Shown here one piece after another: positions 37,342 through 46,931 of a stretch of 64,000 nt of DNA. The stretch covers positions 310,001 through 374,000 of the forward strand of contig NZ_JAESWA010000017.1 of assembly GCF_016765615.1 (NCBI RefSeq), read 5' to 3'. The notes below the pieces were generated by a model. The model was given only the letters and a program-made list of their open reading frames with translations. It was not told where the DNA came from and did no database searches. How positions within the stretch are numbered: position 1 is the first letter of the stretch; every line of letters starts with the position of its first letter. A program made the position numbers and the translations under genes. Source of the DNA: Clostridium paridis (GTDB lineage: Bacteria > Bacillota > Clostridia > Clostridiales > Clostridiaceae).

Positions 37342-38109
37342 ATGGATAGCAATAAAATATTACATGTGGCTACATATGCTGGCAGAATAATTTTAGAAAA
37401 CGGTGGCGAAACCTATAGAGTCGAAGAAACAATAAATAGAATATGCCATGCTTTTGGTATGGAGGATGCTGATAGCTTTGTAACGCCTACAGGAATAATG
37501 GCATCTGCTTTTCACACAGAAAGAGGTACATTTTCACTTGTGAGAAGAGTTAGATCTAGAACTGTTAATCTTCAAAAAGTTCATGAGGTAAACGACTTAT
37601 CAAGAAATATACTTTTAAAAAACATGACCGTACTTGAGGTATTAGACGAACTAAAGAAAATAGATAAATCTAAAAGATATGATAATAAAACAACCATATT
37701 CTTTTCTGCTTTAGGTGCCGGTGCATTTTCGATGCTTTTTGGAGGGAATATAAAAGATTTTGTAGCTGCTTTCATTATAGGTCTTGTAATAAAATATTTT
37801 TCAATTGTTAGTAGCTCTCTTTCAATAAATGATTTTTTCACAAACAGCATATCTGGAGCTATAACAGCCATTATGGCTTTAATTTTCATTAAATTAAATA
37901 TTGCATCTAATTTAGATATGACCATAATTGGAGCCATTATGCTTCTTGTGCCTGGTCTTGCTATTACAAATGCAATTCGTGATACTATTGCAGGCGATTT
38001 TGTTTCTGGATTAACAAGAGCTGCTGAAGCCTTTCTTGTTGCTATTGCAATTGCTGTAGGTTCAGGAATTGTATTAAGCTTTTGGTTTAAATTTTATGGA
38101 GGAATATAA
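37342..38109 (+). CDS. Threonine/serine exporter family protein, large subunit (ThrE N-terminal type)
   Basis: 255 residues. The cytoplasmic N-terminal domain of about 110 residues has AGRIILENGGETYRVEETINR and FVTPTGIMAS, the hallmark of the ThrE/DUF1212 family. Then come about five membrane helices, including VPGLAITNAIRDTIAGDFVSG. In single-chain ThrE this is the N-terminal half; in many Firmicutes it is a separate gene followed by the smaller half, as here. Substrate is inferred from the family (threonine and serine efflux). CGGAGAT precedes ATG 37342. Confidence 0.85.
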   Translation: MDSNKILHVATYAGRIILENGGETYRVEETINRICHAFGMEDADSFVTPTGIMASAFHTERGTFSLVRRVRSRTVNLQKVHEVNDLSRNILLKNMTVLEVLDELKKIDKSKRYDNKTTIFFSALGAGAFSMLFGGNIKDFVAAFIIGLVIKYFSIVSSSLSINDFFTNSISGAITAIMALIFIKLNIASNLDMTIIGAIMLLVPGLAITNAIRDTIAGDFVSGLTRAAEAFLVAIAIAVGSGIVLSFWFKFYGGI

Positions 38110-38111
38110 TT

Positions 38112-38546
38112 ATGATTAAAGAAATTGTAGTATCTATAATTGCAACTTTTGGCTTTGGAATTATATTTAATATAAAAGGGAAAAATCTTGTTTTCGCTTC
38201 TTTAGGCGGTGGATTAGGTTGGTTAGTTTATAAATTATCTTTAAATCATTCAAATTCTGCTACCTTAGCTTTATTTATATCTTCTATTATTTTCTCTGCA
38301 TATTCAGAAATATTAGCAAGAATATTAAAAAGTCCAGTAACTACCTTCATAATTTGTGCATTAATTCCTCTAGTTCCTGGTGGAGGAATGTATTATACTA
38401 TGTATGAAATAGTCCAAGGAAACATTGATAAGTCTCTTGAGCTAGGACTTAATACATTAGCTTCTGCAGGAGCCTTAGCGTTAGGTATTATTTTCGTTTC
38501 TTCAATAACTAGGATTATAATAACTCCAAAAGCGAGAAAAACATAA
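38112..38546 (+). CDS. Threonine/serine exporter family protein, small subunit (ThrE C-terminal type)
   Basis: 144 residues with four or five membrane helices and little else. It contains the family-typical SAYSEILARILKSPVTTFIICALIPLVPGG region, in which PLVPGG corresponds to the VPG motif of the larger half. It begins two bases after the large-subunit stop, with GGAGG inside the end of the upstream gene, so expression is coupled. It is expected to form the second half of the exporter. Confidence 0.83.
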   Translation: MIKEIVVSIIATFGFGIIFNIKGKNLVFASLGGGLGWLVYKLSLNHSNSATLALFISSIIFSAYSEILARILKSPVTTFIICALIPLVPGGGMYYTMYEIVQGNIDKSLELGLNTLASAGALALGIIFVSSITRIIITPKARKT

Positions 38547-38556
38547 ATTAAGATAA

Positions 38557-38599
38557 AAAAGTGGATGTCTCAAAATTTAATTATGAGACATCCACTTTT
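38557..38599. terminator. Bidirectional terminator between the exporter and csoR-type gene
   Basis: AAAAGTGGATGTCTCA and TGAGACATCCACTTTT form a 16-pair stem with an 11-base loop. A-runs and T-runs lie on both sides. Confidence 0.9.
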
Positions 38600-38600
38600 A

Positions 38601-38870
38601 TTATTTCATAAAAGAATTAAGTGTTTTAATCAGATTTTCTAATCCTTCTTCTCCTTCACTTCCTGGTTCTATTCCTATACAATTTCTAGCATAATCCTCT
38701 AATATTAATCCACCAACTTTATTTATTGCTGCTCTAATTGCTGAAATCTGAACTAGTACATCTGAGCAACATACATTTTTATCTATCATTCCTTGTATAC
38801 CCTTAACTTGGCCTTCTATTCGTTTAAGCCTTGTTAGAATATCTTTTTTTAACTTTTCTTCTTTTTCCAT
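38601..38870 (-). CDS. CsoR/CstR-family metal- or sulfur-sensing repressor
   Basis: An 89-residue all-helical DUF156 repressor. It has the N-terminal LKRIEGQVKGIQGMI and the sensor helix CCSDVLVQISAIRAAINKV. In copper-sensing CsoR the ligands are Cys, His 25 residues later and Cys 29 residues later. Here Cys35 and Cys64 are kept but the His position is Tyr60, so the copper site is incomplete. The two cysteines alone match the persulfide-sensing CstR pattern. An extra Cys34 sits beside Cys35. It is monocistronic; no copper pump or sulfur gene adjoins it. A dyad at 38885-38901 suggests autoregulation. ATG 38870 has AAGGAG upstream. Confidence 0.85.
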   Translation of the reverse strand: MEKEEKLKKDILTRLKRIEGQVKGIQGMIDKNVCCSDVLVQISAIRAAINKVGGLILEDYARNCIGIEPGSEGEEGLENLIKTLNSFMK

Positions 38871-38884
38871 TTTTTCATCTCCTT

Positions 38885-38901
38885 ATACCTATAAGGGGTA
38901 T
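38885..38901. promoter_or_regulatory. Putative CsoR/CstR-type operator
   Basis: ATACC-TATAAGG-GGTAT is a 17-base inverted repeat of the ATACC...GGTAT kind known for CsoR-family repressors. It lies between the -10 (38915-38910) and the ribosome site of the repressor gene, so binding would block transcription at the start site. Confidence 0.65.
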
Positions 38902-38909
38902 TTTCTATA

Positions 38910-38939
38910 ATTATAACCTATGCTTAATTTATTATTCAA
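38910..38939 (-). promoter_or_regulatory. Promoter of the CsoR/CstR-family gene
   Basis: TTGAAT (38939-38934), an 18-base spacer and TATAAT (38915-38910) on the minus strand. It directly abuts the edge of repeat A copy 3 at 38942. Confidence 0.55.
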
Positions 38940-38941
38940 GC

Positions 38942-39021
38942 AAAAAATCGTCAAGGCGATTAGGAAAGCTATAATGTTATCCTTAACCTTAAAATATTAT
39001 AAATTCCTAAAGAGTAAAATA
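38942..39021. repeat. Modular intergenic repeat, family A, copy 3 (core deleted)
   Basis: The left 20 bases (38942-38961) are identical to the left module of copy 2. The rest, from ATAATGTTATCCTTAA to AAAGAGTAAAA, matches the right end of copy 1, including AAAATATTATAAATTCCT. The middle block present in copies 1 and 2 is missing, so copy 3 looks like an internal deletion. Confidence 0.7.
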
Positions 39022-39023
39022 AC

Positions 39024-39056
39024 CCAATCCATATTTATATAAAAACATGGATTAGG
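39024..39056 (-). terminator. Terminator hairpin downstream of aspS
   Basis: AATCCAT and ATGGATT pair, extended by CC/GG with a one-base bulge. On the minus strand the stem is followed by GGTTATTTTA. The T-run is weak. Confidence 0.5.
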
Positions 39057-39071
39057 CCATATACCACTTAA

Positions 39072-40856
39072 TTATTTATCTTCTTTATTTAATGAAATTC
39101 CTAATTCCACAAGTTGTTTTTCGTCTGCTACATTAGGAGCTTCTGTCATTGGGCAGAATGCATTTTGATTCTTAGGGAATGCAATAACATCTTTTATATT
39201 ATCTGTTCCTGCTAAGAACATAATCATTCTATCAAAACCAAATGCCAATCCACCATGTGGAGGTGGTCCAAACTTAAAGGCTTCTAATAAGAATCCAAAT
39301 CTTTCCCATGCACTTTCTTGTGTAAATCCTAAAACTCCAAACATTCTTTCTTGAAGCTTAGTATCATGTATTCTTATAGAACCTCCACCTAGCTCTTCAC
39401 CATTAAGTACTAAGTCATATGCTTTAGCTCTAACTCTTCCTGGATCAGATTCTAGATATTCTAAATCTTCATCCATTGGACATGTAAATGGGTGATGAGC
39501 TGCAAAATATCTTCCTTCTTCTTCATCATATTCTAAAAGTGGGAATTCCGTAATCCAACAGAAATTAAATTCATTTTTATCCTTTATTAGGTCATATTTT
39601 TTAGCTAATTCTAATCTTAATTGACCTAAAGACTGGAATACTACAGAATTTTTATCTGCAACTATAAGTATCATATCGCCAGTTTCAGCTGACATCACAT
39701 CTATAATATTTTTCAATTCATCTTCTTTTAAGAATTTAGATATTGGAGATTTTATTTCTTCTTCCTTTAATTGGATCCAAGCAAGACCTTTAGCTTTAAA
39801 TGTCTTAACAAATTCACCTAATCTATCTATATCCTTTCTTCCCATGTTTGCTCCATCTTTAAGACATATAGCCCTAACTGATCCACCATTTTCTAAAGCA
39901 TCTTGGAAAACTTTAAACTCAGCATTTTTTACTGTTTCGGATAGATCTCTTATTTCCATACCAAATCTTAAGTCTGGTTTATCTGAACCATATTTCTCCA
40001 TAGCTTCTTTATATGGCATTCTTCTTATTGGAAGCTTAACATCAATATTTCCAACTTCCTTGAATACATGCTTAATTAACCCTTCATTAAGTTCCATAAC
40101 ATCATCTTGTTCAACGAAACTCATTTCTAAGTCTATTTGTGTAAATTCTGGCTGTCTGTTTGCTCTTAAGTCTTCATCTCTAAAACATTTAACAATTTGG
40201 AAGTACTTATCAAATCCAGAAACCATTAAAAGTTGCTTAAATAGTTGTGGTGATTGAGGTAATGCATAAAACATTCCTGGATAATTTCTTGAAGGAACTA
40301 AATAGTCTCTTGCTCCTTCTGGTGTACTTTTTGTAAGCATTGGAGTTTCAATTTCTAAGAACTCACTGTTCACAAGATAATCTCTAACTGCTTTCGCTGT
40401 TTTACTTCTAATCATAAGTATTTTTTGCATATCACTTCTTCTTAAGTCCAAGTATCTATACTTAAGTCTGATATTTTCAGCTGCATCTAAATTATCTTTA
40501 ATATATATAGGAGGTGTTTCTGATTCTGAAAGAATTTTTATTTCTTCTCCCTTTAATTCAACCATCCCAGTTGCCATTGCATTATTTGGAGCTTCTCTTC
40601 TTATAATTTCACCTTTTATTGCTATACAATATTCAGGTCTAACTTTATTAGCTTTTTCGAATGCTTCTTTGTTTATTACTTCTCCAAATACTACCTGTAA
40701 AATTCCTGTTCTATCCCTAAGATCTACAAACTCAAGTCCCCCTAAGTTTCTATTTCTTTGAACCCATCCCATTACAGTTACTTTTTGTCCTATGTGCTCT
40801 TCTCTTAACTCTCCACACATTATGGTTCTTTTCCATGAATTTAAGGCTTCACCCAT
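39072..40856 (-). CDS. aspS: Aspartyl-tRNA synthetase
   Basis: Class IIb synthetase, 594 residues. An N-terminal OB anticodon-binding domain (VTVMGWVQRNRNLGGLEFVDLRDR) precedes the catalytic core with motif 2 (FRDEDLRANRQPEFTQID), the bacterial insertion (GAD) domain and motif 3 (GLAFGFDRMIM). The length matches bacterial AspRS rather than the shorter archaeal type. It may be nondiscriminating if a GatCAB system is present, but this cannot be told. GGAGGAAGAA precedes ATG 40856. It is the last gene of relA-dtd-MBL-hemZ-hisS-aspS. Confidence 0.97.
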   Translation of the reverse strand: MGEALNSWKRTIMCGELREEHIGQKVTVMGWVQRNRNLGGLEFVDLRDRTGILQVVFGEVINKEAFEKANKVRPEYCIAIKGEIIRREAPNNAMATGMVELKGEEIKILSESETPPIYIKDNLDAAENIRLKYRYLDLRRSDMQKILMIRSKTAKAVRDYLVNSEFLEIETPMLTKSTPEGARDYLVPSRNYPGMFYALPQSPQLFKQLLMVSGFDKYFQIVKCFRDEDLRANRQPEFTQIDLEMSFVEQDDVMELNEGLIKHVFKEVGNIDVKLPIRRMPYKEAMEKYGSDKPDLRFGMEIRDLSETVKNAEFKVFQDALENGGSVRAICLKDGANMGRKDIDRLGEFVKTFKAKGLAWIQLKEEEIKSPISKFLKEDELKNIIDVMSAETGDMILIVADKNSVVFQSLGQLRLELAKKYDLIKDKNEFNFCWITEFPLLEYDEEEGRYFAAHHPFTCPMDEDLEYLESDPGRVRAKAYDLVLNGEELGGGSIRIHDTKLQERMFGVLGFTQESAWERFGFLLEAFKFGPPPHGGLAFGFDRMIMFLAGTDNIKDVIAFPKNQNAFCPMTEAPNVADEKQLVELGISLNKEDK

Positions 40857-40871
40857 TTTTCTTCCTCCTAA

Positions 40872-42122
40872 TTACTTAACTAAACTTACTATTTCTTCTA
40901 ATGAATCTAATTTTATATCAAATGTTTCTCCATCAGACATTCTTTTGATTTTACCTGTACCATTTACAATTTCATCATCACCTAATATTAAAGTAAAAGC
41001 TGCTCCTATTTTATTTGCATACTTCATTTGAGCCTTTACACTTTTCTTCATGTGATCACAGTCACTCTTAATTCCAAGTTTTCTTAGCTTGTAAGTAAGC
41101 GCAAAGGCTTTGACTCTAGCTAAATCTCCCATTGAACCAATAAATAGATCAATTGTATTTGGTTCTGGAATCTCTATTCCTTCTTCCTCAAGAGTAAGTA
41201 ATAATCTTTCTAGTCCTAATCCAAATCCAACTGCAGGTGTCTCAGGACCACCTATTTCCGATATAAGACCATCATATCTTCCACCACCGCATACAGTTAT
41301 ATCTTTATTTATTATTTCAAAAACTGTTCTAGTGTAATAATCTAGTCCTCTAACTATTTTAGGATCTATCTCAAAATTAATATCCATAGCATTTAAATAA
41401 GTTTTTACTTCCTCAAAGTGATTACTACAATCTTCACAAATATAATCTAAAATAACTGGTGCATTTTTAGTAATTTCTTTACAACTTTTTTCTTTACAAT
41501 CCAGTATTCTCATTGGATTTTTCTCATATCTACTTTTACAAGTATCACAAAGATTATCATAATTTTCTTTTAAGAAATCCATTAATGCCTTGTTATATTT
41601 TGCTCTACAATCTGGGCAACCTAAACTATTTATATTTAGAGTTAATCCCTCTATTCCAAATTCATCTAATGCTCTCATTGCTAAGGAAATGACTTCTGCA
41701 TCAATAGACGCTTCCTTTGAACCAAATATTTCAATACCAAATTGGTTAAATTGTCTAAGTCTTCCCTTTTGCATTTTTTCATATCTAAAACAAGGAGTAA
41801 AATAATATAACTTTGTAGGTTGTGCATCATTAAATAATGAATTTTCAATAAATGCTCTAACAGAAGGGGCAGTACCCTCTGGTTTTAAAGTTATACTTCT
41901 TTCACCTTTATCTAAAAATGTATACATTTCCTTTTGAACAACATCTGTAGTTTCTCCAACTCCCCTTTTAAAAAGTTCAGTGTGCTCAAATATAGGAGTC
42001 CTAATTTCTCTTATTCCATATTCTTTTGAAAGCTCTCTAAATTTATTTTCTACATATTGCCACTTATATGCATCCTTAGGAAGCATATCTTTTGTCCCTT
42101 TTGGAGCTTGAATTTTATCCAT
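40872..42122 (-). CDS. hisS: Histidyl-tRNA synthetase
   Basis: Class IIa synthetase of 416 residues. It starts [12 protein letters not shown] and has motif 1 around [18 protein letters not shown], motif 2 in [16 protein letters not shown], the histidine-specific [12 protein letters not shown] and GGGRYDGLI, and motif 3 [13 protein letters not shown]-terminal anticodon-binding domain follows. I chose ATG 42122 because GGGAGGAAGG precedes it; an ATG at 42143 would overlap the end of hemZ. A cysteine-rich insertion ([12 protein letters not shown] through CEDC, about 195-235) resembles a small zinc-binding knuckle, as found in many clostridial HisRS. Confidence 0.96.
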   Translation of the reverse strand: MDKIQAPKGTKDMLPKDAYKWQYVENKFRELSKEYGIREIRTPIFEHTELFKRGVGETTDVVQKEMYTFLDKGERSITLKPEGTAPSVRAFIENSLFNDAQPTKLYYFTPCFRYEKMQKGRLRQFNQFGIEIFGSKEASIDAEVISLAMRALDEFGIEGLTLNINSLGCPDCRAKYNKALMDFLKENYDNLCDTCKSRYEKNPMRILDCKEKSCKEITKNAPVILDYICEDCSNHFEEVKTYLNAMDINFEIDPKIVRGLDYYTRTVFEIINKDITVCGGGRYDGLISEIGGPETPAVGFGLGLERLLLTLEEEGIEIPEPNTIDLFIGSMGDLARVKAFALTYKLRKLGIKSDCDHMKKSVKAQMKYANKIGAAFTLILGDDEIVNGTGKIKRMSDGETFDIKLDSLEEIVSLVK

Positions 42123-42135
42123 TAACCTTCCTCCC

Positions 42136-43563
42136 TTATTCATACAAAGTATCTAATAAATCTATTTTCCCTTGAATCATTTCATCAATTCTATTTACAT
42201 ATTCTTTAACATCTTTGACGTTACCGAATCTTTCAATCCTATTTTCATCATGAAAAACTACTTTTGATACGGCATCTGCACCAATTGCTATTATGGTTTC
42301 TGTATCTTCAATCATTAGCATATTATATATGCATTCCTTATTACTCAAAGAATATCCTACATTCTCCATATTTCCTACCATATTCTTTTGTCTATACATA
42401 TAATAAGGTTCCATTTTTAAATCCATTGCTAATTCTCTAGTTTTTTCATACATTCTATTTAACTCATCTTGAGCAGGTCTATATAGCTTTTTCCCTAATA
42501 TAAGTTCTTCATGTAACCTGGAAGCTCTTTTAATTGACATTCCATGAACAGTTAGGGATTCTGGTTTCAACTTAAGTATATCTATAAAGGTATTATTTAT
42601 TTCATCAATGCCTTCACCTGGCAGACCTACTATTATATCCATATTAATATTATCAAAGCCCAAACTTCTCGCCAAGTTAAACTTATTAATAACCTGTTCC
42701 TTTGTATGGCCTCTACCTATATTCTTAAGTGTAACATCATTCATTGATTGCGGATTAATACTAATTCTATCAACTCTATATCTTTTCATAGTCTCTAGCT
42801 TTTCTTTTGTTATTGAATCAGGTCTTCCGCATTCCACAGTATATTCAATCGGGTTAAAAGGCTCAATTAAATTATTATAAATTTCAGCCATTAATCCTTC
42901 AAATTCTTCATTGTCAACTGACGTAGGCGTTCCACCACCAAAATATACCGTATTAACTTCTAACTGCTTACTAGAAATGTATTTACTCATAGCATCAATT
43001 TCTTTTTTTAATGCTGAAATATATGGTTCAACTTGTTTCTTAGCTCCAGCTATTGGGTTAGACGCAAATGAACAATATAAACACCTAGTTGGACAAAAAG
43101 CCATCCCAATATAAATACTTATTTTTTCTTTTTTAACATCCACAAATCCTTTTTCTCTCTCTGCAATTTCAATGCATAGATCACTTTTTTCCTTAGATGT
43201 TAGATATTTATTTTTAAAATATTCACGTATTTCTTCTTTTGATTTTCCTTCATTCAATAAAGAAAGCGCTATTTTACTTGGTCTTATTCCTATTAAAGTA
43301 CCCCAAGGATAATAATCCTTAGTTAATTCACTTAATAATTTAAATAGCTCTCTTTTAACAGATTCCTTCCCATCTTCTTCCAAAGAAACCTCTCTAAGCA
43401 CTTCTTTATTCTCTATAATAAGTAATGAATCTTTAATTGTAATCTTATAATCAAAATCATCTGCTCTATTTATTTTAATATCCTCTAAAGGGAAAAATAT
43501 ATTGAACATTTGATATACGTCATATCTTAAATTTTCATCTGATAGTGTTATATTTAGTATCAT
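42136..43563 (-). CDS. hemZ: Oxygen-independent coproporphyrinogen III oxidase-like radical SAM protein HemZ
   Basis: 475 residues. An N-terminal domain of about 160 residues with no cysteine cluster precedes a HemN-type radical SAM core, whose CxxxCxxC is in [19 protein letters not shown], the VECGRPDSI strand and [11 protein letters not shown] follow, as in HemN/HemZ. B. subtilis HemZ has the same arrangement. It may act in anaerobic heme synthesis or have another radical SAM role, since most clostridia of this group lack a full heme pathway; no other heme gene is in the window. I chose ATG 43563 because AAAGGAGAG precedes it. Confidence 0.88.
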   Translation of the reverse strand: MILNITLSDENLRYDVYQMFNIFFPLEDIKINRADDFDYKITIKDSLLIIENKEVLREVSLEEDGKESVKRELFKLLSELTKDYYPWGTLIGIRPSKIALSLLNEGKSKEEIREYFKNKYLTSKEKSDLCIEIAEREKGFVDVKKEKISIYIGMAFCPTRCLYCSFASNPIAGAKKQVEPYISALKKEIDAMSKYISSKQLEVNTVYFGGGTPTSVDNEEFEGLMAEIYNNLIEPFNPIEYTVECGRPDSITKEKLETMKRYRVDRISINPQSMNDVTLKNIGRGHTKEQVINKFNLARSLGFDNINMDIIVGLPGEGIDEINNTFIDILKLKPESLTVHGMSIKRASRLHEELILGKKLYRPAQDELNRMYEKTRELAMDLKMEPYYMYRQKNMVGNMENVGYSLSNKECIYNMLMIEDTETIIAIGADAVSKVVFHDENRIERFGNVKDVKEYVNRIDEMIQGKIDLLDTLYE

Positions 43564-43573
43564 TTTCTCTCCT

Positions 43574-44176
43574 TTATCTAGCAAAAGGGTTTCCTCTTTT
43601 TTCAGTCATAATAGAAGTCTTAGGTCCGTGCCCTGGATAAACTATTGTATTATCATTTAGTACAAACAATTTTGTCCTAATGCTGTCTACTAATGTATCC
43701 ATATCTCCACCTTCAAAATCTGATCTTCCTACGCTTAGGTAAAATAAAGTATCTCCTGCAAAAAGATGTTCACCATTTAAAAGGAAACACATTCCTCCTG
43801 CACTATGGCCTGGTGTATGTAAACACTTAATTTTATGTCCCGAAAAATCTATCTCTTCACCATCATTTAAGTATCTATCCGCTTCTGGAATTTTTCCGAA
43901 TACATAGGATGTACCTTGCATATACTTCTTCTCTTCTTCATTAATATAATGAGGAACTTTAAAAGTATTTTTCAGTTCAGAAACAGCGCCTACGTGGTCA
44001 AAGTGACCATGGGTTAATAATATAAACTTTAATTTAGCTCCAAGTTTACTAATTATATTTACTAAATAATCACCCTGATCCCCTGGATCCACAACAAATG
44101 CTTCCTTTGTTTCTTCATCCATAACCAAATAACAATTTTCTTGTATATCTCCTACCGGGATAGTTTTAATTATCAT
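43574..44176 (-). CDS. MBL-fold metallo-hydrolase (glyoxalase II-like)
   Basis: 200 residues of the metallo-beta-lactamase fold: LTHGHFDHVGAV (HxHxDH), HTPGHSAGG, AGDTLF and VYPGHGP supply the two-metal site in the order of the glyoxalase II-like group. It lacks the C-terminal helical domain of true glyoxalase II, so thioester hydrolysis is possible but not shown. It occupies the usual place between dtd and hemZ in clostridial relA operons. AGGAGG precedes ATG 44176. Confidence 0.88.
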   Translation of the reverse strand: MIIKTIPVGDIQENCYLVMDEETKEAFVVDPGDQGDYLVNIISKLGAKLKFILLTHGHFDHVGAVSELKNTFKVPHYINEEEKKYMQGTSYVFGKIPEADRYLNDGEEIDFSGHKIKCLHTPGHSAGGMCFLLNGEHLFAGDTLFYLSVGRSDFEGGDMDTLVDSIRTKLFVLNDNTIVYPGHGPKTSIMTEKRGNPFAR

Positions 44177-44186
44177 AAACTTCCTC

Positions 44187-44636
44187 CTAAAAATCCTTTT
44201 TACTTTCTAATAGAAGAGTTACTGGACCATCATTGATTATCTCAACTTCCATATCTGCTCCGAATTCTCCAGTTTCAACTCTTACACCTTCTTCTTTAAA
44301 GGCCTCAATAACTTTTTCATAAATGCCAATAGCTTCTTCTCCTCCAAGTGCATTTATAAAGCTTGGTCTTCTGCCTTTTCTACAATCTCCATATAAGGTA
44401 AATTGTGATATTATTAGTATTTCTCCTTCAACATCCTTTAAAGAAAGATTCATTTTATCATCACTATCTGAAAATATTCTTAAGTTGACAACCTTATCTC
44501 TAATGTATTTAATATCTTCGTCAGTATCACCTTTTGTAATACCAATTAATACGTTTAGACCTACACCTATTTCTCCAATTATTTTTCCATCAACCTTAAC
44601 ACTACTTCTTTTAACTCTTTGTACTACAGCTCTCAT
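44187..44636 (-). CDS. dtd: D-aminoacyl-tRNA deacylase
   Basis: 149 residues. It removes D-amino acids (and glycine from mischarged tRNA-Ala) from tRNA. The motif pair SQFTLYGD (about 78-85) and NDGPVTLLLES (about 134-144) is diagnostic; the Gly-cisPro pair in GPVT provides chiral selectivity. The N-terminus MRAVVQRVKRSSVKVDG is the canonical one. It follows relA by 14 bases, a common order in Firmicutes. Confidence 0.95.
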   Translation of the reverse strand: MRAVVQRVKRSSVKVDGKIIGEIGVGLNVLIGITKGDTDEDIKYIRDKVVNLRIFSDSDDKMNLSLKDVEGEILIISQFTLYGDCRKGRRPSFINALGGEEAIGIYEKVIEAFKEEGVRVETGEFGADMEVEIINDGPVTLLLESKKDF

Positions 44637-44650
44637 TTACTTAACACCCT

Positions 44651-46825
44651 TTAATTATTCATTCTATATACGTCTAGAACACCTTTTAGTTTTCTAATTT
44701 TCCTCATTAAATCTTTTAGTTGATCTATACTGTCTATACTTACCTTAATATTAACCAAGGATAGATTTCCTTTTAATGATTTAGCATTTACTGCATTTAC
44801 TTTTATCTTAGATTCACTTAGAATTATCATTACTTCTGCTAAAATTCCCATTCTATCTTCAGCTTCAACTTGAATTTCAGCAGTATATGATTTACCTTTT
44901 GATGTTCCCCAACTCACTTCCACTATTCTAGTTTCTTCACTGTCCTTTAATTCAAGAACATTAGAACAGTCTTTTCTATGAACTGAAACTCCCCTACCTT
45001 TTGTTATATATCCAATGATATCATCACCAGGAACAGGATTACAGCATCTTGCAAACCTAATCATGAGATTGCTTAGTCCCTTAACAGTTACGCCATAAGC
45101 CTTGTCATTTGCATGAACTTTTTCAGTTCTATTTGAATTATCCTCAATATTTTTATTTATATTTTCTAAAATATTTTTTTCATCATGTTCTTCTTCCTTT
45201 AATCTTGCAAATACAACTGAAGCTGACATAATACCATTACCAACTGCTGCATATATATCTTCTTGTGAGTGTAAATTATATCTCTTAAGTAATCTTTCAA
45301 ATAACTCGCCTTTTGCAAGTTCAGAAAATACTAAAGATTGCTTTTTTGCTTCTCTTTCAATTAATTCTTTTCCTTTTAGAACATTATCGTCTCTTTGTGC
45401 TCTTTTAAACCATTGTTTTATTTTACTCTTAGCTTGATTACTTTTTACCATACCAAGCCAATCTATATTAGGTCCTTTTGGAGCAGAACTGGTCATGATC
45501 TCAACTATTTGTCCCGTTTTCAAATTGTAGTCAAGTGGTACCATTTTCCCATTTACTTTTGCCCCAACGCATCTGTTTCCAACATCCGTATGTATTTTAT
45601 AAGCAAAATCAATTGGAGTTGCATTTGCAGGTAAATTAATAACTACTCCTTTAGGGGTAAAAACAAAGATTTCATCTGAAAACAAATCAATTTTAAAGCC
45701 TTCCATAAATTCTTGAGCATCTGAGGTCTCTTTTCCCCACTCAAGCATATCTCTAAGCCAAGATAATTTTTGTTCAAAACTATCCCCTTTTGATGCTTCT
45801 CCTTCTTTATACTTCCAATGGGCAGCTATACCATATTCAGCTGTTTTATGCATCTCAAATGTTCTAATTTGTATCTCGAAAGTCTTTCCTAAGTGCCCAA
45901 TTACTGTTGTATGCAATGATTGATACATATTAGGTTTGGGCATAGCTATGTAGTCTTTAAATCTGCCTGGTATTGGTTTATAAATCGTATGTACTATTCC
46001 TAATGCTGCATAACAATCTTTAACTGAATTAACTAAGATTCTTATAGCAGTTAAGTCAAATATTTGTTCTATATTCTTATTCTTATTAACCATCTTTCTA
46101 TAGATGCTATAAAAATGTTTGGGTCTTCCATCAATATCAGAATCAATTCCTGAACTAGAAAGTTTCTGCTCAATCTCATCCATTATTTGAGAAATATATG
46201 CTTCCCTTTCTTTTCTTTTTTCTGCGATTTGATTAACCAAGTCATAGTACTCTTGTTGATGTAAATATCTAAAAGAAAGATCTTCAAGTTCCCATTTTAT
46301 TTTAGAAATACCTAATCTATGAGCAAGTGGTGCATAAATATCTAATGTTTCCTTAGCTTTTTCTTTTTGTTTCTCCTCAGGCATAAATTTAAGCGTTCTC
46401 ATATTATGAAGTCTATCTGCAAGCTTAATTATAATAACTCTAATATCATTTGCCATCGCTAGTAGCATTTTTCTTACATTGTCAGCTTGTTGTTCTTCTT
46501 TTGACTTATATTTAATTTTACCGAGCTTAGTAACGCCCTCAACTAGATCCGCAACTTCCTTATTAAACATTCTCTCTAAGTCTGAATAATTATATTCAGT
46601 ATCCTCAATGACATCATGAAGTAATCCAGCTACTATTGTATTAGTATCCATACCTAACTCAGCAAGAATAGAAGCCACATCTAATGGATGAATAATATAT
46701 GGTTCACCAGATTCTCTCTTTTGCTTAGAATGGGCTTCTGATGCAAGATTATACGCTTTTTTAACTAGTTCTAGATCTATATTATTGCAATTTAAACTTA
46801 TTTTCTCCAATAAATCCGTTAGCAT
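44651..46825 (-). CDS. relA: Bifunctional (p)ppGpp synthetase/hydrolase RelA/SpoT homologue
   Basis: Makes and degrades the stringent-response alarmone. 724 residues: the HD hydrolase domain has HSKQKRESGEPYIIHP and LLHDVIEDTEYN (His70/Asp71), so hydrolysis should be active. The synthetase domain has GRPKHFYSIYRKM, DLTAIRILV and YQSLHTTVIG. A TGS domain (VFTPKGVVINLPANATPIDFAY), a helical and zinc-finger-like region (RFARCCNPVPGDDIIGYIT) and a C-terminal ACT domain follow. GAGGAGAG precedes ATG 46825. It is the first gene of its operon after apt, from which a palindrome at 46865-46884 separates it. Confidence 0.97.
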   Translation of the reverse strand: MLTDLLEKISLNCNNIDLELVKKAYNLASEAHSKQKRESGEPYIIHPLDVASILAELGMDTNTIVAGLLHDVIEDTEYNYSDLERMFNKEVADLVEGVTKLGKIKYKSKEEQQADNVRKMLLAMANDIRVIIIKLADRLHNMRTLKFMPEEKQKEKAKETLDIYAPLAHRLGISKIKWELEDLSFRYLHQQEYYDLVNQIAEKRKEREAYISQIMDEIEQKLSSSGIDSDIDGRPKHFYSIYRKMVNKNKNIEQIFDLTAIRILVNSVKDCYAALGIVHTIYKPIPGRFKDYIAMPKPNMYQSLHTTVIGHLGKTFEIQIRTFEMHKTAEYGIAAHWKYKEGEASKGDSFEQKLSWLRDMLEWGKETSDAQEFMEGFKIDLFSDEIFVFTPKGVVINLPANATPIDFAYKIHTDVGNRCVGAKVNGKMVPLDYNLKTGQIVEIMTSSAPKGPNIDWLGMVKSNQAKSKIKQWFKRAQRDDNVLKGKELIEREAKKQSLVFSELAKGELFERLLKRYNLHSQEDIYAAVGNGIMSASVVFARLKEEEHDEKNILENINKNIEDNSNRTEKVHANDKAYGVTVKGLSNLMIRFARCCNPVPGDDIIGYITKGRGVSVHRKDCSNVLELKDSEETRIVEVSWGTSKGKSYTAEIQVEAEDRMGILAEVMIILSESKIKVNAVNAKSLKGNLSLVNIKVSIDSIDQLKDLMRKIRKLKGVLDVYRMNN

Positions 46826-46864
46826 ATGGATTACTCTCCTCTAAAAAATAGAATTAAATTTAAA

Positions 46865-46884
46865 GGCTGGTATATATACCAGCC
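46865..46884 (-). terminator. Palindrome between apt and relA
   Basis: GGCTGGTATA/TATACCAGCC is a perfect 20-base palindrome 48 bases after the apt stop. On the minus strand it is followed by TTTAAATTTAATTC, a weak T-tract, so termination is possible but probably partial. Confidence 0.5.
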
Positions 46885-46931
46885 ATATTTATCTATAATT
46901 ATATAATATTGAATTTTGTTTTTCAAGAAAA

